A DNA stretch of 64,000 nucleotides from Microcoleus sp. AS-A8 (GCA_039962225.1 JAMPKV010000029.1:1-64000); one strand, 5' to 3'. Positions 46,197 to 55,761 are shown, numbered from the stretch's first letter. Translations and numbers: made by a program. Notes: a model not told the origin generated them from the letters alone.

Positions 46197-46469
46197 ATGC
46201 CGACAGCTTATATGTCTCAAGCCCCTATCAAAAAAGCTTCCCTGAAGCTTCCAATTCTGCGTCCAGGCAGTTCTGGTAGTACCGTGAGAGTTCTACAGCA
46301 GTTACTCAATTTTAAGGGCTTTAACCTTGAGATCGATGGCGAATTTAATTCGCCTACCCAAGAGGCGGTGAAAGAATTTCAACAGATGAACGGTTTAGGG
46401 ATGGAGGGAATTGTTGATTCCCAGACTTGGTATTATCTGAGTGCCGGATTGCTGCCACTAGAGTGTTGA
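46197..46469 (+). CDS. Small peptidoglycan-binding-domain protein
   Basis: Nearly the entire 90 residues are one PG_binding_1 domain (LRPGSSGSTVRVLQQLLNF, then IDGEFNSPTQEAVKEFQQMNGL and GIVDSQTWYYL). There is no signal peptide and no catalytic domain, so its location is unclear; such small proteins are common in cyanobacteria. A strong AAGGAGG site lies 6-12 bases before the ATG. It stands alone between two long non-coding stretches. Confidence 0.87.
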   Translation: MPTAYMSQAPIKKASLKLPILRPGSSGSTVRVLQQLLNFKGFNLEIDGEFNSPTQEAVKEFQQMNGLGMEGIVDSQTWYYLSAGLLPLEC

Positions 46470-46768
46470 TCGGTCTTTCCTAGAAATGTGGCATGGGATA
46501 AGCACCATTTAGTTGACTTGGTGGCTAATGCATTTGACGCTTTGTGACACCAGGAGCATCTGCCACGCCCATGTAATCTCCTCTCCTTGGATGCTATCGC
46601 TCCCAATTGTGCGAACACTAGGGAGTTACGTCTCATGCTAGCGCCAAAGGTTCGTGGCGGCGATTTCAGAATACAAGATGTTCTTTGTGAAGTGCTTCAT
46701 CCCTTCGAGCAAGCCCATATGACATCTTAAAGTCTAAATCTATAAATTTTTGCCTGAGAAAATTTAGC
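46470..46768. other. Non-coding stretch before a gene relic
   Basis: About 300 bases after the peptidoglycan-binding gene show no frame with coding character on either strand. No strong terminator was found. Confidence 0.4.
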
Positions 46769-47189
46769 TCACGGCCTTGTTTTGCCTGTCGGGGTGAGTG
46801 CTGAAGTCATTTCATCTATCACTAAAACGGGTTTATCTACCAACACTAACTCTGGAAAAATTGGAACCAATACATAGAGATCAGGGGGCAACGCTGCATC
46901 GCCTTCTATCTCTAATGCCTATGGATCGTTCTCCATCACCCAAAAATCCCCATCAAGATCGTTGACAATTCGCCTAAAGTAATATCCAATTAACCCAGTC
47001 TACTCATGACAATTCCTCATCCCAATCCTCTGGTTGGTCATTGCTTTGGCGGAAACTCTTGCCATCGCTCAATATTTAAATAACAGGAAACTTGTCTCGA
47101 CCCTCAGGCCACACCGACTCATAACACCTCGAATCCTTTGAGGGGTCGGTAGAATTAGAGCGCCCTTCTGGATAGCTGTATATTTTGCC
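46769..47189 (-). pseudogene. Decayed gene or gene pair of unknown family
   Basis: On the minus strand, two coding-like stretches remain. From about 47187 down to 47016 the frame reads KIYSYPEGRSNSTD, then YESVWPEGRDKFPVI, a stop, then ILSDGKSFRQSNDQPEDWDE and a stop. It ends in TCATGA, a possible overlap with a following start codon. From 46999 to 46769, shifted by one frame, it reads YYFRRIVNDLDGDFWVMENDP, a TAG stop, then GDAALPPDLYVLVPIFPELV and LVDKPVLVIDEMTSALTPTG. Amino-acid character is protein-like but broken by at least two stops and a frame change. The overlapping ATGA layout is reminiscent of a small two-gene module; the family is not recognised. Confidence 0.4.
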
Positions 47190-47648
47190 ATGACAATTTA
47201 TTTTTATAAAGTGAGTGACCCCTACGGCTGCTTTTCCAACTTCTCTCTTCACCCGATTGAGGTGGGGGGATTATATTGGCAAACTGTGGAGCATTACTAT
47301 CAAGCCCAAAAATTTGTCCGTACTGAGAATGAACGATTGATCCAAGTGATTCGAGACGTGAAAACACCGATGGAAGCGGCTCAAATAGGACGAGATCGCA
47401 CCCTCAAACTGCGTTGTGACTGGGAAGAGGTAAAACGGCAAGTGATGTGGCAAGGGGTTTTGAGCAAGTTTCTCACTCATACCGATATTCAGGTTATTCT
47501 ACTTGATACGGGTGAAGAACTGATTGTCGAAGACTCTCCCACCGATTACTACTGGGGCTGCGGTCAGGAAAAAACAGGTCAGAACCAACTGGGTCAGATT
47601 CTCATGAATGTTCGTCAAGAAATTCGGCAGCGTCTGTCCAGAAAATAA
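47190..47648 (+). CDS. NADAR-family protein (YbiA-like)
   Basis: The NADAR fold is shown by YGCFSNFSLHPIEVGGLYWQ, TVEHYYQAQKF, LKLRCDWEEVKRQVMWQGV and the final DYYWGCGQEKTGQNQLGQIL. YbiA-type enzymes hydrolyse N-glycosidic bonds of early riboflavin intermediates, and other NADAR proteins remove ADP-ribose from guanine. The Trp, Glu and Asp positions of the active pocket appear present. The sequence has the usual length of about 150 residues. It is a single gene, divergent from a decayed minus-strand relic. Confidence 0.9.
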   Translation: MTIYFYKVSDPYGCFSNFSLHPIEVGGLYWQTVEHYYQAQKFVRTENERLIQVIRDVKTPMEAAQIGRDRTLKLRCDWEEVKRQVMWQGVLSKFLTHTDIQVILLDTGEELIVEDSPTDYYWGCGQEKTGQNQLGQILMNVRQEIRQRLSRK

Positions 47649-48140
47649 ATTTTTCCCAAAAGGCAGTGAGGAGGAATCTGGAGACGCGAGCCTAGGTAAA
47701 TTTCGCGTTCTGAGCCTTTTTAGGATTCGGTAAATAGAAGTTTTCACGTCTAAAATAGGTATTATTACCGTCGGCTCGTCGACTGAAACCTTGTTCGGGA
47801 TCATGTCTTATGCATGAATAGTTGAATAACCCTCAATGCGATTCCATCTAGGATAGCTCCACTTTCTCTAACCAATGAGGCGATAGCTTATATGTTCTTC
47901 AGGCGGCGACCCTATAGCCTTAAACCCAAGAAATTAGAGGGAAACCTTAACTCTTGGGGATTGTTGAAGAAATTTCAAAGAGCGCTCATATCGGCTGAAA
48001 TTGGATAGGATTCTCTGTTCTTACAAACCTCTTTGTCTGCTTTGAAGTTACCCAATGCGGATAAGCAGAAATAATCGTACATCTTTAATCGATTCGTTGG
48101 GTGCATAACGACAGAAAAAAATTTTATAGAGATTAGGACA
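47649..48140. other. Intergenic region, promoter side of the histidine kinase
   Basis: This 492-base gap has no supported frame on either strand. Frames on the minus strand (47499-47804 and 47975-48277) lack coding character and overlap real genes. The kinase promoter is likely within the last 150 bases. Confidence 0.45.
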
Positions 48141-51100
48141 GTGCCACAGCCAGAACTAAGCCAGGAAGATTTGCTACGCCGAATTACCAATCGGATTCGC
48201 CAATCTCTGGAATTGGAAGAGATTTTAGCAGCGACTGTTGCTGAGCTTCGTTCATTGTTGGGAACTGATCGGGTCATCGTTTATCAGTTTCATGCATCTG
48301 GCAGTGGAGAAGTGATGGCTGAGTCGATTCAAGACAATTGTCTTCCCTCCCTCAAAGGGCTAAACTTTCCAGCCGATGACATTCCGGAAACAGCCCGCCA
48401 AAAGTATATCGAGAAGCGTCTATGTTCCTTCGTGGATGTGGGATTGGGACGGATTGGTTGGTTACCCATTGATTGCTGTATTACCAGCGAAGAGACAACA
48501 CCCCTGGAGGAACTGGTTGAATATTGCCCTGTAGACTCTTGTCACGCCGCCTATCTCACGGCGATGGGGGTTCAATCTACAGTGGTTTTGCCGATCGTGC
48601 ATAACAATATCCAGTCTCCACACGCCAAGGAACAACTCTGGGGACTATTGGTATGTCACAGCATCCAACTGCGTGTGATATCCCGACGGGAACTACAAGT
48701 GATGCAGTGGGCGATCGATCAGGTTTCCATTGCGATCGCTCAGTCCCATCTGTTAGCGAAAACCAGGCAACAGCACTTTGTGGAAGCAACAACGAACCGA
48801 GTTGCCACGCTGTTGCATTCTCTACCAACGATTGAGCTTTCTGCTGCACTCGAAGAAACGGTCGCCGCCCTCCAAGGTTGTGGCGGCAGACTCTACATCG
48901 CCCCTTACACCACCGATGATAAGGCGGAAGTGTTGACCTGTGGAACTCAACTGGCACCTCTGACTGGAGAAACCGAGAGTTTCATCGAACAGCATCCTGT
49001 CTTTACCGCCTGGGCGTCCTGCCAGGAAGAGAACACCCTCTTACTCGCAGAACGAGGAAAACCCGGAGAGAATTTCCCAGCCCAACCTGGGAACCCCCGC
49101 ATCGATTCATCACCCACTCTCAGCGCCAAAGGACTGCCCTTCTTCCCAAGTTGTTCGCCGCTAACCGTGAGCAATTTGTATAGTATTCCTGATTGGCGCA
49201 CCCTCACCCCAGCCTTCCGCTTCACGACGATTCGAGGAGTCCTCGTGATGCCTTTGTATTATCGCTCCTCCTTCCTCGGCTATCTCAGCATTTTTCGTCC
49301 CGAAATCGATACGGAAACGTTGTGGGCGGGACGCTTTGATCCTAGTGAAAAACAACGGCTTCCCAGGCAGTCGTTTGAAGTTTGGCGCGAGTTAAAACGG
49401 GGTCAGGCCAAGGAATGGACACGTCAGGACATTGAATTAGCAGTCGCCTTAGGTCATCAATTTGCCATGGCGATCGAGCAGTATGAACTCTATTCTCTGG
49501 TGCAGTCCCTCAACGCTAACCTGGAACGCCAAGTCGAAGAACGCACGGCAAAGTTACAACAAGCGCTGGAACAGGGGCGCGCTTTGGAACGAGTGACTAG
49601 CCAAATCCGCAGCACACTCGATCTGAACACGATTCTCCAAACCATTGTGCGAGAAGTGCGCTCCCTGCTCGATACAGACCGAGTCGTGATTTACCAGTTT
49701 GCTGATAACGCTCAAGGTACAGTGATTGTCGAGTCGATTAACGGCGACTGGTTCTCTACTTTAGGTGCAAGTGACCCTCATGGGTACTTTCTAGAGACAC
49801 AGTGTCAACCGAACAAACGAGGCAAAGTGCGCGTGATTAGCGATGTCAGCCGTGCCCCCCTTCCACCGGCTCAGCGAGAGTTTTTGCAGCGTTTCCACAT
49901 CCAAGCCGCCTTAATTGTCCCGATTGGAATGGGGGCTTATCATTCCCAAGATATTTTTAGCTGTACCTGTACTCCGACAAGCCCCCAGAAGAATCAGGGG
50001 GAACAGCCCCTGTGGGGATTCCTGATTGCCCAAGAATGTCATGCTCCGCGTAGCTGGCAAGCCTTTGAGATCGATCTACTCCAACAATTGGCTGACCAAG
50101 CGGCTGTGGCGATTCAGCAAGCTGAACTTTATGAACAAAGCCGTACTGCTGCCGCTACAGCGACGGCGCAAGCCAAACAACTGGCGATTGTTGCCCAACA
50201 ACAACAAGCCTTATTTGGCGTGATTACCAAAATTAGAGAATCCCTAGATGTCAAAGCCATTTTCAAGGCAACAACTACAGAAGTCCGGCGGCTACTCGCG
50301 GCTGACCGGGTAGCTGTGTTTCGCTTTGCTCCTGAGTTTGGCTACGATCACGGAGAAGTAGTGTCTGAAGACATTCAAGCCGGATTGCCTGAGGCGAACC
50401 GTAACATTCAAGACTACTGCTTTGGGGAGAAGTATCGTTCTGGTTGGATTCAGGCCATTCCTGACATCTACAATGCAGGTTTAAACGACTGTCACATCAA
50501 AATTTTGGAGCAGTTATACGTCCGCTCGACGCTGATGGTGCCACTGCCCAAAGGGGATACACTTTGGGGATTGCTCTGTATCTATCAATGCACGGGCTCA
50601 CGTTATTGGGACACTTCGGAAATTGAGTTTGCTCGACAGGTTGCAATTCACCTGGGTATTGCCTTACAGCAAGCAGGATTATTGGAAGACAAAGAGCAAC
50701 AGGCAGCAGAACTTCAGTTCACTCTTGAGAATCTCAAGCAAGCTCAGACTCAACTCATTCAAACGGAAAAGATGTCCAGTTTGGGTCAATTGGTGGCGGG
50801 TGTAGCGCACGAAATCAACAACCCCGTCAACTTTATCTACGGCAACCTAACCTACACCAATCAGTATGCTCATGATTTGTTGAATCTGCTTCATCTGTAT
50901 CAGAAGTATTACCCGACTCCAAACCCTGAAGTTGATGAGTATGCCAAGGCAATCGACTTAGACTTTCTCCAAGAAGATTTACCCAAAATCTTGGCTTCGA
51001 TGAAAATTGGCTCGGAGCGTATCCGCAACCTCGTACTTTCTCTGCGGAATTTCTCCCGACTGGATCAAGCGGAGATGAAGCCCGTTGATATTCATGAAGG

Positions 51101-51689
51101 CATCGACAGTACGCTGTTGATTTTGCAACATCGCCTGAAAGGAAAGCCCAATTATCCGGGTATTACAGTGGTTAAAACCTATAGTGAATTGCCAATGGTT
51201 GAGTGCTATGCTAGTCAGCTCAATCAGGTATTCATGAACGTTCTAAGTAATGCCATTGACGCTCTAGAGGACTATCATACCAGTCGCATAGCTGAGGGAA
51301 TGAAGATTCATCACAGTCAGATTACGATCTCGACTCGTGTCAAGCCAGTGGACTTAGAGATAAGAGGAGACAGGAATCGAGAAAATTCGCCATCCTCCTT
51401 ACCAACGTCTTCTCACGTTGTCATTGAAATTGCCGACAATGGTCCTGGGATTAATCCAGCGCTGCTCTCGAAAATCTTTAACCCCTTTTTTACAACGAAA
51501 CTTATTGGGAAAGGAACCGGTTTGGGTCTTTCCATTAGTTACCAAATTGTGGTGGAAAAACATGGAGGCAGCTTTAGATGTGACTCCCAACTCGGACAGG
51601 GAACCCAGTTCCGGATTGAGATTCCGATACAGCAGCCAAAACCCACCCCAGAACGCCCTTTGCTGACGAGCGAACCGCTCCGGGGATAG
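48141..51689 (+). CDS. Multi-GAF sensor histidine kinase with two candidate bilin-binding GAF domains
   Basis: The order is GAF1 (about residues 10-205), a degenerate GAF-like segment (about 215-445), a coiled coil, GAF2 (about 480-675), GAF3 (about 690-860), a dimerisation domain with the phosphorylated His (AHEINNPVNF, H890) and a HATPase domain with N (VLSNAIDAL), G1 (IADNGPGI) and G2 (GKGTGLGLSI) boxes. GAF1 has the FPADDIPETAR string of phytochromes and the pair C134-H135 (DSCHAAYLTAMGV). GAF3 has C784-H785 (NDCHIKILEQLYVRSTLMVPL), the position used for bilin attachment in cyanobacteriochromes. GAF2 lacks the Cys. The protein is predicted to be cytoplasmic. The start is a GTG. No response regulator lies adjacent. 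Confidence 0.87.
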   Translation: MPQPELSQEDLLRRITNRIRQSLELEEILAATVAELRSLLGTDRVIVYQFHASGSGEVMAESIQDNCLPSLKGLNFPADDIPETARQKYIEKRLCSFVDVGLGRIGWLPIDCCITSEETTPLEELVEYCPVDSCHAAYLTAMGVQSTVVLPIVHNNIQSPHAKEQLWGLLVCHSIQLRVISRRELQVMQWAIDQVSIAIAQSHLLAKTRQQHFVEATTNRVATLLHSLPTIELSAALEETVAALQGCGGRLYIAPYTTDDKAEVLTCGTQLAPLTGETESFIEQHPVFTAWASCQEENTLLLAERGKPGENFPAQPGNPRIDSSPTLSAKGLPFFPSCSPLTVSNLYSIPDWRTLTPAFRFTTIRGVLVMPLYYRSSFLGYLSIFRPEIDTETLWAGRFDPSEKQRLPRQSFEVWRELKRGQAKEWTRQDIELAVALGHQFAMAIEQYELYSLVQSLNANLERQVEERTAKLQQALEQGRALERVTSQIRSTLDLNTILQTIVREVRSLLDTDRVVIYQFADNAQGTVIVESINGDWFSTLGASDPHGYFLETQCQPNKRGKVRVISDVSRAPLPPAQREFLQRFHIQAALIVPIGMGAYHSQDIFSCTCTPTSPQKNQGEQPLWGFLIAQECHAPRSWQAFEIDLLQQLADQAAVAIQQAELYEQSRTAAATATAQAKQLAIVAQQQQALFGVITKIRESLDVKAIFKATTTEVRRLLAADRVAVFRFAPEFGYDHGEVVSEDIQAGLPEANRNIQDYCFGEKYRSGWIQAIPDIYNAGLNDCHIKILEQLYVRSTLMVPLPKGDTLWGLLCIYQCTGSRYWDTSEIEFARQVAIHLGIALQQAGLLEDKEQQAAELQFTLENLKQAQTQLIQTEKMSSLGQLVAGVAHEINNPVNFIYGNLTYTNQYAHDLLNLLHLYQKYYPTPNPEVDEYAKAIDLDFLQEDLPKILASMKIGSERIRNLVLSLRNFSRLDQAEMKPVDIHEGIDSTLLILQHRLKGKPNYPGITVVKTYSELPMVECYASQLNQVFMNVLSNAIDALEDYHTSRIAEGMKIHHSQITISTRVKPVDLEIRGDRNRENSPSSLPTSSHVVIEIADNGPGINPALLSKIFNPFFTTKLIGKGTGLGLSISYQIVVEKHGGSFRCDSQLGQGTQFRIEIPIQQPKPTPERPLLTSEPLRG

Positions 51690-51734
51690 TTGGATTTTGC
51701 AGGCTAGGATTTTTGGCTCCACTCCCCATGCCGA

Positions 51735-53588
51735 TTAACGCTTGCCTTGCTGCCACTTGGCGATCGCTACTTTAGCCGCCTCCGCAGAGGGGGTGCCGGC
51801 TGGAACTAATGAGGCTGACTGAATCGCCTCTTGTAACTTCCCTCGCGATGCCCGCGACTGAGCGATTAAATAAATAGTACGGCTCCATTGAGCGGTTAAC
51901 TGTTGGGCTTCGCCATACCCCGGCTGCTCCGGCAAAATTGGACGCAGGGTGGTAATAGCGCGGCTATAAGATGAGGCTTGATTGGGTTCAATTTGTTGTT
52001 TAGCCTCTTGGATCAGGGTTTTGTTTTGCTGCTGTTGGGTGGCAAGAACTTTCCATCGGTTAATTGTCTGCTGCGCTTTGCCATAAACAGACGGGTCATC
52101 TTTGGGAACCAATTGAGCCGCAGCGATCGCTCCCCCCAAATTTCCAGCTTTGGCTCGTCCCTCTGCTAAATCCAGAATCACCCCACTCCAACGCGTAATA
52201 TCTCGCCGCGCCTTTGGATACAGGGGGTCGCTCGGTTTAACCTGACGCGCTTGAACAATGGCCTTATTAAATAAAGAGGCTTGATTCGGTCGGAGCAAGT
52301 GTCTTGCCTGATCTAATGTTTCTTGATTGGCTTGAAGACGACTTGGCTGGCCTGTCTGGGGTAATGCAGTTGTCGGATTAAGGGTGCCTTCCGCGTCTGT
52401 CTGAGGCGAGAGTGGCTCTGTTGCCGGGGATGAGGTACTCGGTGCGTCTTTCACCGTGGATGTCTCGACAACTGGCTGATCGGTAAAAGCATCTCGGTTG
52501 CGGAATAGTACACCGACAATCATCAGCGCTAAAACCAGGACAGCACCGCCTCCCCAAAGGAGCAGTTGTTGCCACCAGCGTGTTTGACGACCCGCCGCTT
52601 CAGAGGAATTGGTTGTATAGGGAACCATCGCCATAGGCATTGATTCCGTCTGATGGGTGGTGGTTACTGGGATTGAAGAGGTATTCGTGGGTGTCTCTAA
52701 AACCGAAACCACACTGGTTGGTCTAGGGGTGCCGATTCCGTTGTAGGAATAATCTTCCTCGGCGTCTTCAGCGTCCCATCGGGTTGCAGACCTAAACGTC
52801 ATAGAATGGCTAACTGGATTCGGCTCAAGCCCTCGTGAGTAATAGGTTGTAGGCCAAATCCGCTGTTGTTTATTGGTTTGGGGTGGAATCACGAGCAACG
52901 GCGTTTGAATCGGTCGCCAGTGGTGCTGGCTCAACTCCGGTAGGCGATCGCGCAGATACTGTTCCAACTTCTCCAACGTCGTGTCCGTGTGATAGTAGGT
53001 CAAGGCTTCTAAAAGTGTCGTCGTAAATAAGCCATGACCCAGTCCTGCCGCTTCGTGGGAAAATTGGTCGAGTTGGCTGGAGAGCACGAGGACAATTCCC
53101 ATCTGGCGTGCTAATTCTACGAGTTCCGACCCAACAGGCGCACCGGCTTGCAGTCCAGGTGAGCGGTTGATGTCTAAGAAGACGAGGAGGTTTTCATCGC
53201 CTTGAGCCTTGAGGGAGGCTAAGAGACTACGCGCAGATATGGCGGTTCCGGGAATATCTTTTGGGTTAGCGTCAATGGGTAAAAAGTAATCAACCTGTTC
53301 CCAACGGACACCATAGCCACTGAAAAAGAACCAACGCCAATTAGCTGAATTCCCTGAAGTCGGGCTATTCCTCTCCAGAGCGGACAAAATATTGTCCCGG
53401 GTTGGATAACTGGACTGGTTACCCATCAAACGCGATGTGTCACTTAACAACAAACACTGGTTGGATGGCACCTCAGCTTGATTCATCCAAAATTGCCATA
53501 TCGCCTGTGCATCGGCTTCCCCATAGTTGAGAGGGGGTAAAAACTGATAGTGATTGATGCCGATTGCGATACAAGCGTGATTTGCCAT
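51735..53588 (-). CDS. Caspase-like (orthocaspase p20) pseudo-enzyme with membrane helix and C-terminal helical repeats
   Basis: The N-terminal domain (about residues 1-245) has the caspase fold: CIAIGINHYQFLPPLNYGEAD, and WFFFSGYGVRWEQVDYFLP in place of the usual SGHG motif. The catalytic His is replaced by Tyr (Y92). The DxCxS segment reads FLDINRSPG, so the Cys position holds Asn (N141). It should be inactive as a peptidase; Tyr substitution of the dyad is a known class among cyanobacterial orthocaspases. A transmembrane helix (about 360-378) is followed by a Ser/Thr/Pro-rich linker and a C-terminal set of helical repeats (about 430-617, for example GNLGGAIAAAQLVPKDDPS and GKLQEAIQSASLVPAGTPS). 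It is convergent with the histidine kinase. Confidence 0.83.
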   Translation of the reverse strand: MANHACIAIGINHYQFLPPLNYGEADAQAIWQFWMNQAEVPSNQCLLLSDTSRLMGNQSSYPTRDNILSALERNSPTSGNSANWRWFFFSGYGVRWEQVDYFLPIDANPKDIPGTAISARSLLASLKAQGDENLLVFLDINRSPGLQAGAPVGSELVELARQMGIVLVLSSQLDQFSHEAAGLGHGLFTTTLLEALTYYHTDTTLEKLEQYLRDRLPELSQHHWRPIQTPLLVIPPQTNKQQRIWPTTYYSRGLEPNPVSHSMTFRSATRWDAEDAEEDYSYNGIGTPRPTSVVSVLETPTNTSSIPVTTTHQTESMPMAMVPYTTNSSEAAGRQTRWWQQLLLWGGGAVLVLALMIVGVLFRNRDAFTDQPVVETSTVKDAPSTSSPATEPLSPQTDAEGTLNPTTALPQTGQPSRLQANQETLDQARHLLRPNQASLFNKAIVQARQVKPSDPLYPKARRDITRWSGVILDLAEGRAKAGNLGGAIAAAQLVPKDDPSVYGKAQQTINRWKVLATQQQQNKTLIQEAKQQIEPNQASSYSRAITTLRPILPEQPGYGEAQQLTAQWSRTIYLIAQSRASRGKLQEAIQSASLVPAGTPSAEAAKVAIAKWQQGKR

Positions 53589-53813
53589 ATGCTCTTGTTT
53601 TCAGCTATTTGATGAGGTGATTAGATCGGTTAGGTTTGGCATTTAATTAAGATGCCCTAAGTTTATAGCGAATGCCAACCCCAAAGAGCTAATCGGTCTA
53701 TAGTCTATAATTTTTCCTTTATCCTATAGATGAAATTTATTAATCAGGGTATTTATCATCAAAAATACTCACGCAAAACGCTAACGTTCAAGACTAACCA
53801 GGGAGTGGGGCGT

Positions 53814-54626
53814 ATGTTTAAATTTAAACCGAGGTTTGTCAATCCTTTGTCAGCCATTTCTGCGCCGCTGAAGAAGGCTTCTGACGAGTTTTTTCCAGCT
53901 ATCGCTCACAAACAGATTGCGCCGTTGAGTTTAATGGCAATATTAGGTCTTGTCAGTGTCAGTTGGCTGACGACCTCTGTAGTCGCGCCGCCCAGCGCCC
54001 AAGCTTACACCGCTCGTCTGAACGTTGTCCTCACCCGTGAAACTGGCGAATCCTTCCAAAGCTTCCTGCGTCGTGCCGAGGCTGTGGCTAGGGCAGCCGC
54101 TCAGCGCAGCTTTGACCGAGACATCTTGGTGACAGACGTAGCGGTGACGCTGATGGGGCAAAATAATGGTGCGATTGTCCCGCTATTGTCCTTAGAGGTC
54201 ACCCGCCCATCTTGGAGAAGCAGCCCTGATCCCCAGCGTTGGATCACCTACTTCCCCAATACCGACACGCTACTGGGATTTGACCCGTCTTCGGAAGACC
54301 CTGGAACTCAACCCGGAGGAACCCCTCAGCCCATGACAATGCCATCCCCAAGCGCTACCCCGACGCCACAGACCCCGACTGGCCCCAGAGTCATCGAACT
54401 CCCAGGTGGAAACCGCCGGATTATCCCAGCCTCTCCCCCTGCTAACACAGCACCACCCGCCGCCCCTAATCAACCCGCCGCACCTAATCAACCCGCCGCC
54501 CCTAATCAACCCGCTACTCCAGCTTCACCTGCTGCGCCAGCCGCTCCGGCTAATAACCAAATCCCTGATATTCCCGGCGCACCCATCCAGCGAGTGCCCC
54601 TGCCGCCTCCCCCTTCTGGGCGCTAA
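53814..54626 (+). CDS. Secreted protein with Pro-rich, Ala-Pro-Asn-Gln repeat tail
   Basis: A long N-terminal signal-type segment (hydrophobic at about residues 34-50, ending SAQAY) precedes a beta-rich domain (about 60-155; ARLNVVLTRETGESFQSFLR, VARAAAQRSFDRDILVTDV, VTRPSWRSSPDPQRWITYFP). The C-terminal 100 residues are Pro/Ala-rich with repeated PAAPNQ units. The family is not recognised. The start at 53814 is preferred over 53730 because a GGGAG site is just upstream. It lies 100 bases before rpmF on the same strand and is divergent from the caspase-like gene. Confidence 0.75.
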   Translation: MFKFKPRFVNPLSAISAPLKKASDEFFPAIAHKQIAPLSLMAILGLVSVSWLTTSVVAPPSAQAYTARLNVVLTRETGESFQSFLRRAEAVARAAAQRSFDRDILVTDVAVTLMGQNNGAIVPLLSLEVTRPSWRSSPDPQRWITYFPNTDTLLGFDPSSEDPGTQPGGTPQPMTMPSPSATPTPQTPTGPRVIELPGGNRRIIPASPPANTAPPAAPNQPAAPNQPAAPNQPATPASPAAPAAPANNQIPDIPGAPIQRVPLPPPPSGR

Positions 54627-54719
54627 TCATCTAGCCTAAGGAACTAGCCGCTTCAAGCCGGTCAAACTTCTGGAGGCAATCGCCTAAAATGGAAAGGTTG
54701 TCAAAAATTCTGAACTGAC

Positions 54720-54893
54720 ATGGCTGTTCCTAAGAAGAAAACCTCGAAATCGAAACGAGACAAACGCAAAGCGACTTGGAAGCGCAAGGCGGCACTGCAA
54801 GCTCAAAAAGCCCTGTCTCTCGGCAAGGCCGTTTTGAGTGGACGCTCTTCCTTTGTTTATCCGACCGAAGAGGAACAAGAGGAAGAAAGCTAA
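54720..54893 (+). CDS. rpmF: 50S ribosomal protein L32
   Basis: A 57-residue frame starts at ATG 54720 with [20 protein letters not shown] and continues [19 protein letters not shown] to a Glu-rich end and TAA. This is the cyanobacterial form of L32, without the zinc-binding Cys residues of some bacterial copies. The acidic end (TEEEQEEES) is typical. Confidence 0.95.
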   Translation: MAVPKKKTSKSKRDKRKATWKRKAALQAQKALSLGKAVLSGRSSFVYPTEEEQEEES

Positions 54894-55016
54894 CACTAAC
54901 AAATGGAGAGTCGGCACAGGCTTGGGGGGTCTTTTTGTTGACGTAAATTTTGCCCTGATGGCAAAATTCAACGCTACGGTGTGATTAGTACCCATATCAC
55001 TATCTCTACTGGAATC

Positions 55017-55610
55017 ATGATAGGGAAATTCTTCCGTAAACCAGAATCAGATCAGAACGAACGCGTTCCTCCCGGTCAATACCTCACAAAAGGTTTCCCC
55101 GTGCTGACTTATGGTCAGACCCCCCAAATCGACTTCCAAACCTGGGAATTTCGCGTCTGGGGCTTAGCCCAACCCAAGACCTTTAGCTGGTCTGACTTTA
55201 TGGCGTTGCCCCAACACGATTTCACCGCTGATTTTCACTGCGTGACACGCTGGTCAAAACTTGATGTGACATGGACAGGCATCAAAGTGACCGATTTTAT
55301 GAGCCTAGTAGAGGTCGATCCCAAGGCCACTCACGTCATGGAACACTGCTACGGTGACTACACGACGAATATCCCCCTCGAAGATTTTGTGCGGGAAGAA
55401 AACTTTTTTGCCCACACCTTGTTTGGAGAACCACTCCCCGCAGAGCATGGTGGCCCCCTGCGCTTAGTGGTGCCCCATTTATACGCCTGGAAAAGTGCTA
55501 AATGGCTCAACGGCTTAGAATTCCTCGATCACGACGAGTTAGGGTTCTGGGAGCGTAATGGCTACCACCGTCGAGGAGAGCCTTGGGCGGAAGAGCGCTA
55601 CAGTTTTTAA
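55017..55610 (+). CDS. Small sulfite-oxidase-fold molybdopterin protein
   Basis: The 197-residue protein has only the molybdopterin domain of the sulfite oxidase superfamily. The Mo-ligand Cys lies in DFHCVTRWSKLDVTWTG (C75). HGGPLRLVVPHLYAWKSAKWL and the final GFWERNGYHRRGEPW are conserved blocks. There is no Tat signal peptide, unlike MsrP/YedY, so it is probably cytosolic. The substrate is unknown. ATG 55017 (MIGKFFRKPES) is preferred; the frame extends upstream to 54981 without homology. Confidence 0.82.
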   Translation: MIGKFFRKPESDQNERVPPGQYLTKGFPVLTYGQTPQIDFQTWEFRVWGLAQPKTFSWSDFMALPQHDFTADFHCVTRWSKLDVTWTGIKVTDFMSLVEVDPKATHVMEHCYGDYTTNIPLEDFVREENFFAHTLFGEPLPAEHGGPLRLVVPHLYAWKSAKWLNGLEFLDHDELGFWERNGYHRRGEPWAEERYSF

Positions 55611-55713
55611 GGGAACCGTTGTCGTGGTTTTGCCGTGAAAGCACTGGGGACTGGGTCTGTAGTGAAAATATCCCAATCCCTAATTCGACAGGACTTAGGG
55701 CAAAACTCTACTT

Positions 55714-55739
55714 GTAGGGTGCACCGCAATGCACCCTAC
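55714..55739. repeat. Short hairpin (dispersed-repeat type or terminator)
   Basis: Arms GTAGGGTGCA (55714-55723) and TGCACCCTAC (55730-55739) form a perfect ten-base stem with a six-base loop. It lies between the sulfite-oxidase-fold gene and a convergent small gene. Without a T-run it may be a repeated intergenic palindrome rather than a simple terminator. Confidence 0.7.
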
Positions 55740-55761
55740 GCTGCTGTTTTCGGGTTTCCCC

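Noticed and set aside
47499-48277. Two minus-strand frames around the NADAR/kinase gap
   Set aside because: Both run into real plus-strand genes as antisense shadows and show no recognisable domain.
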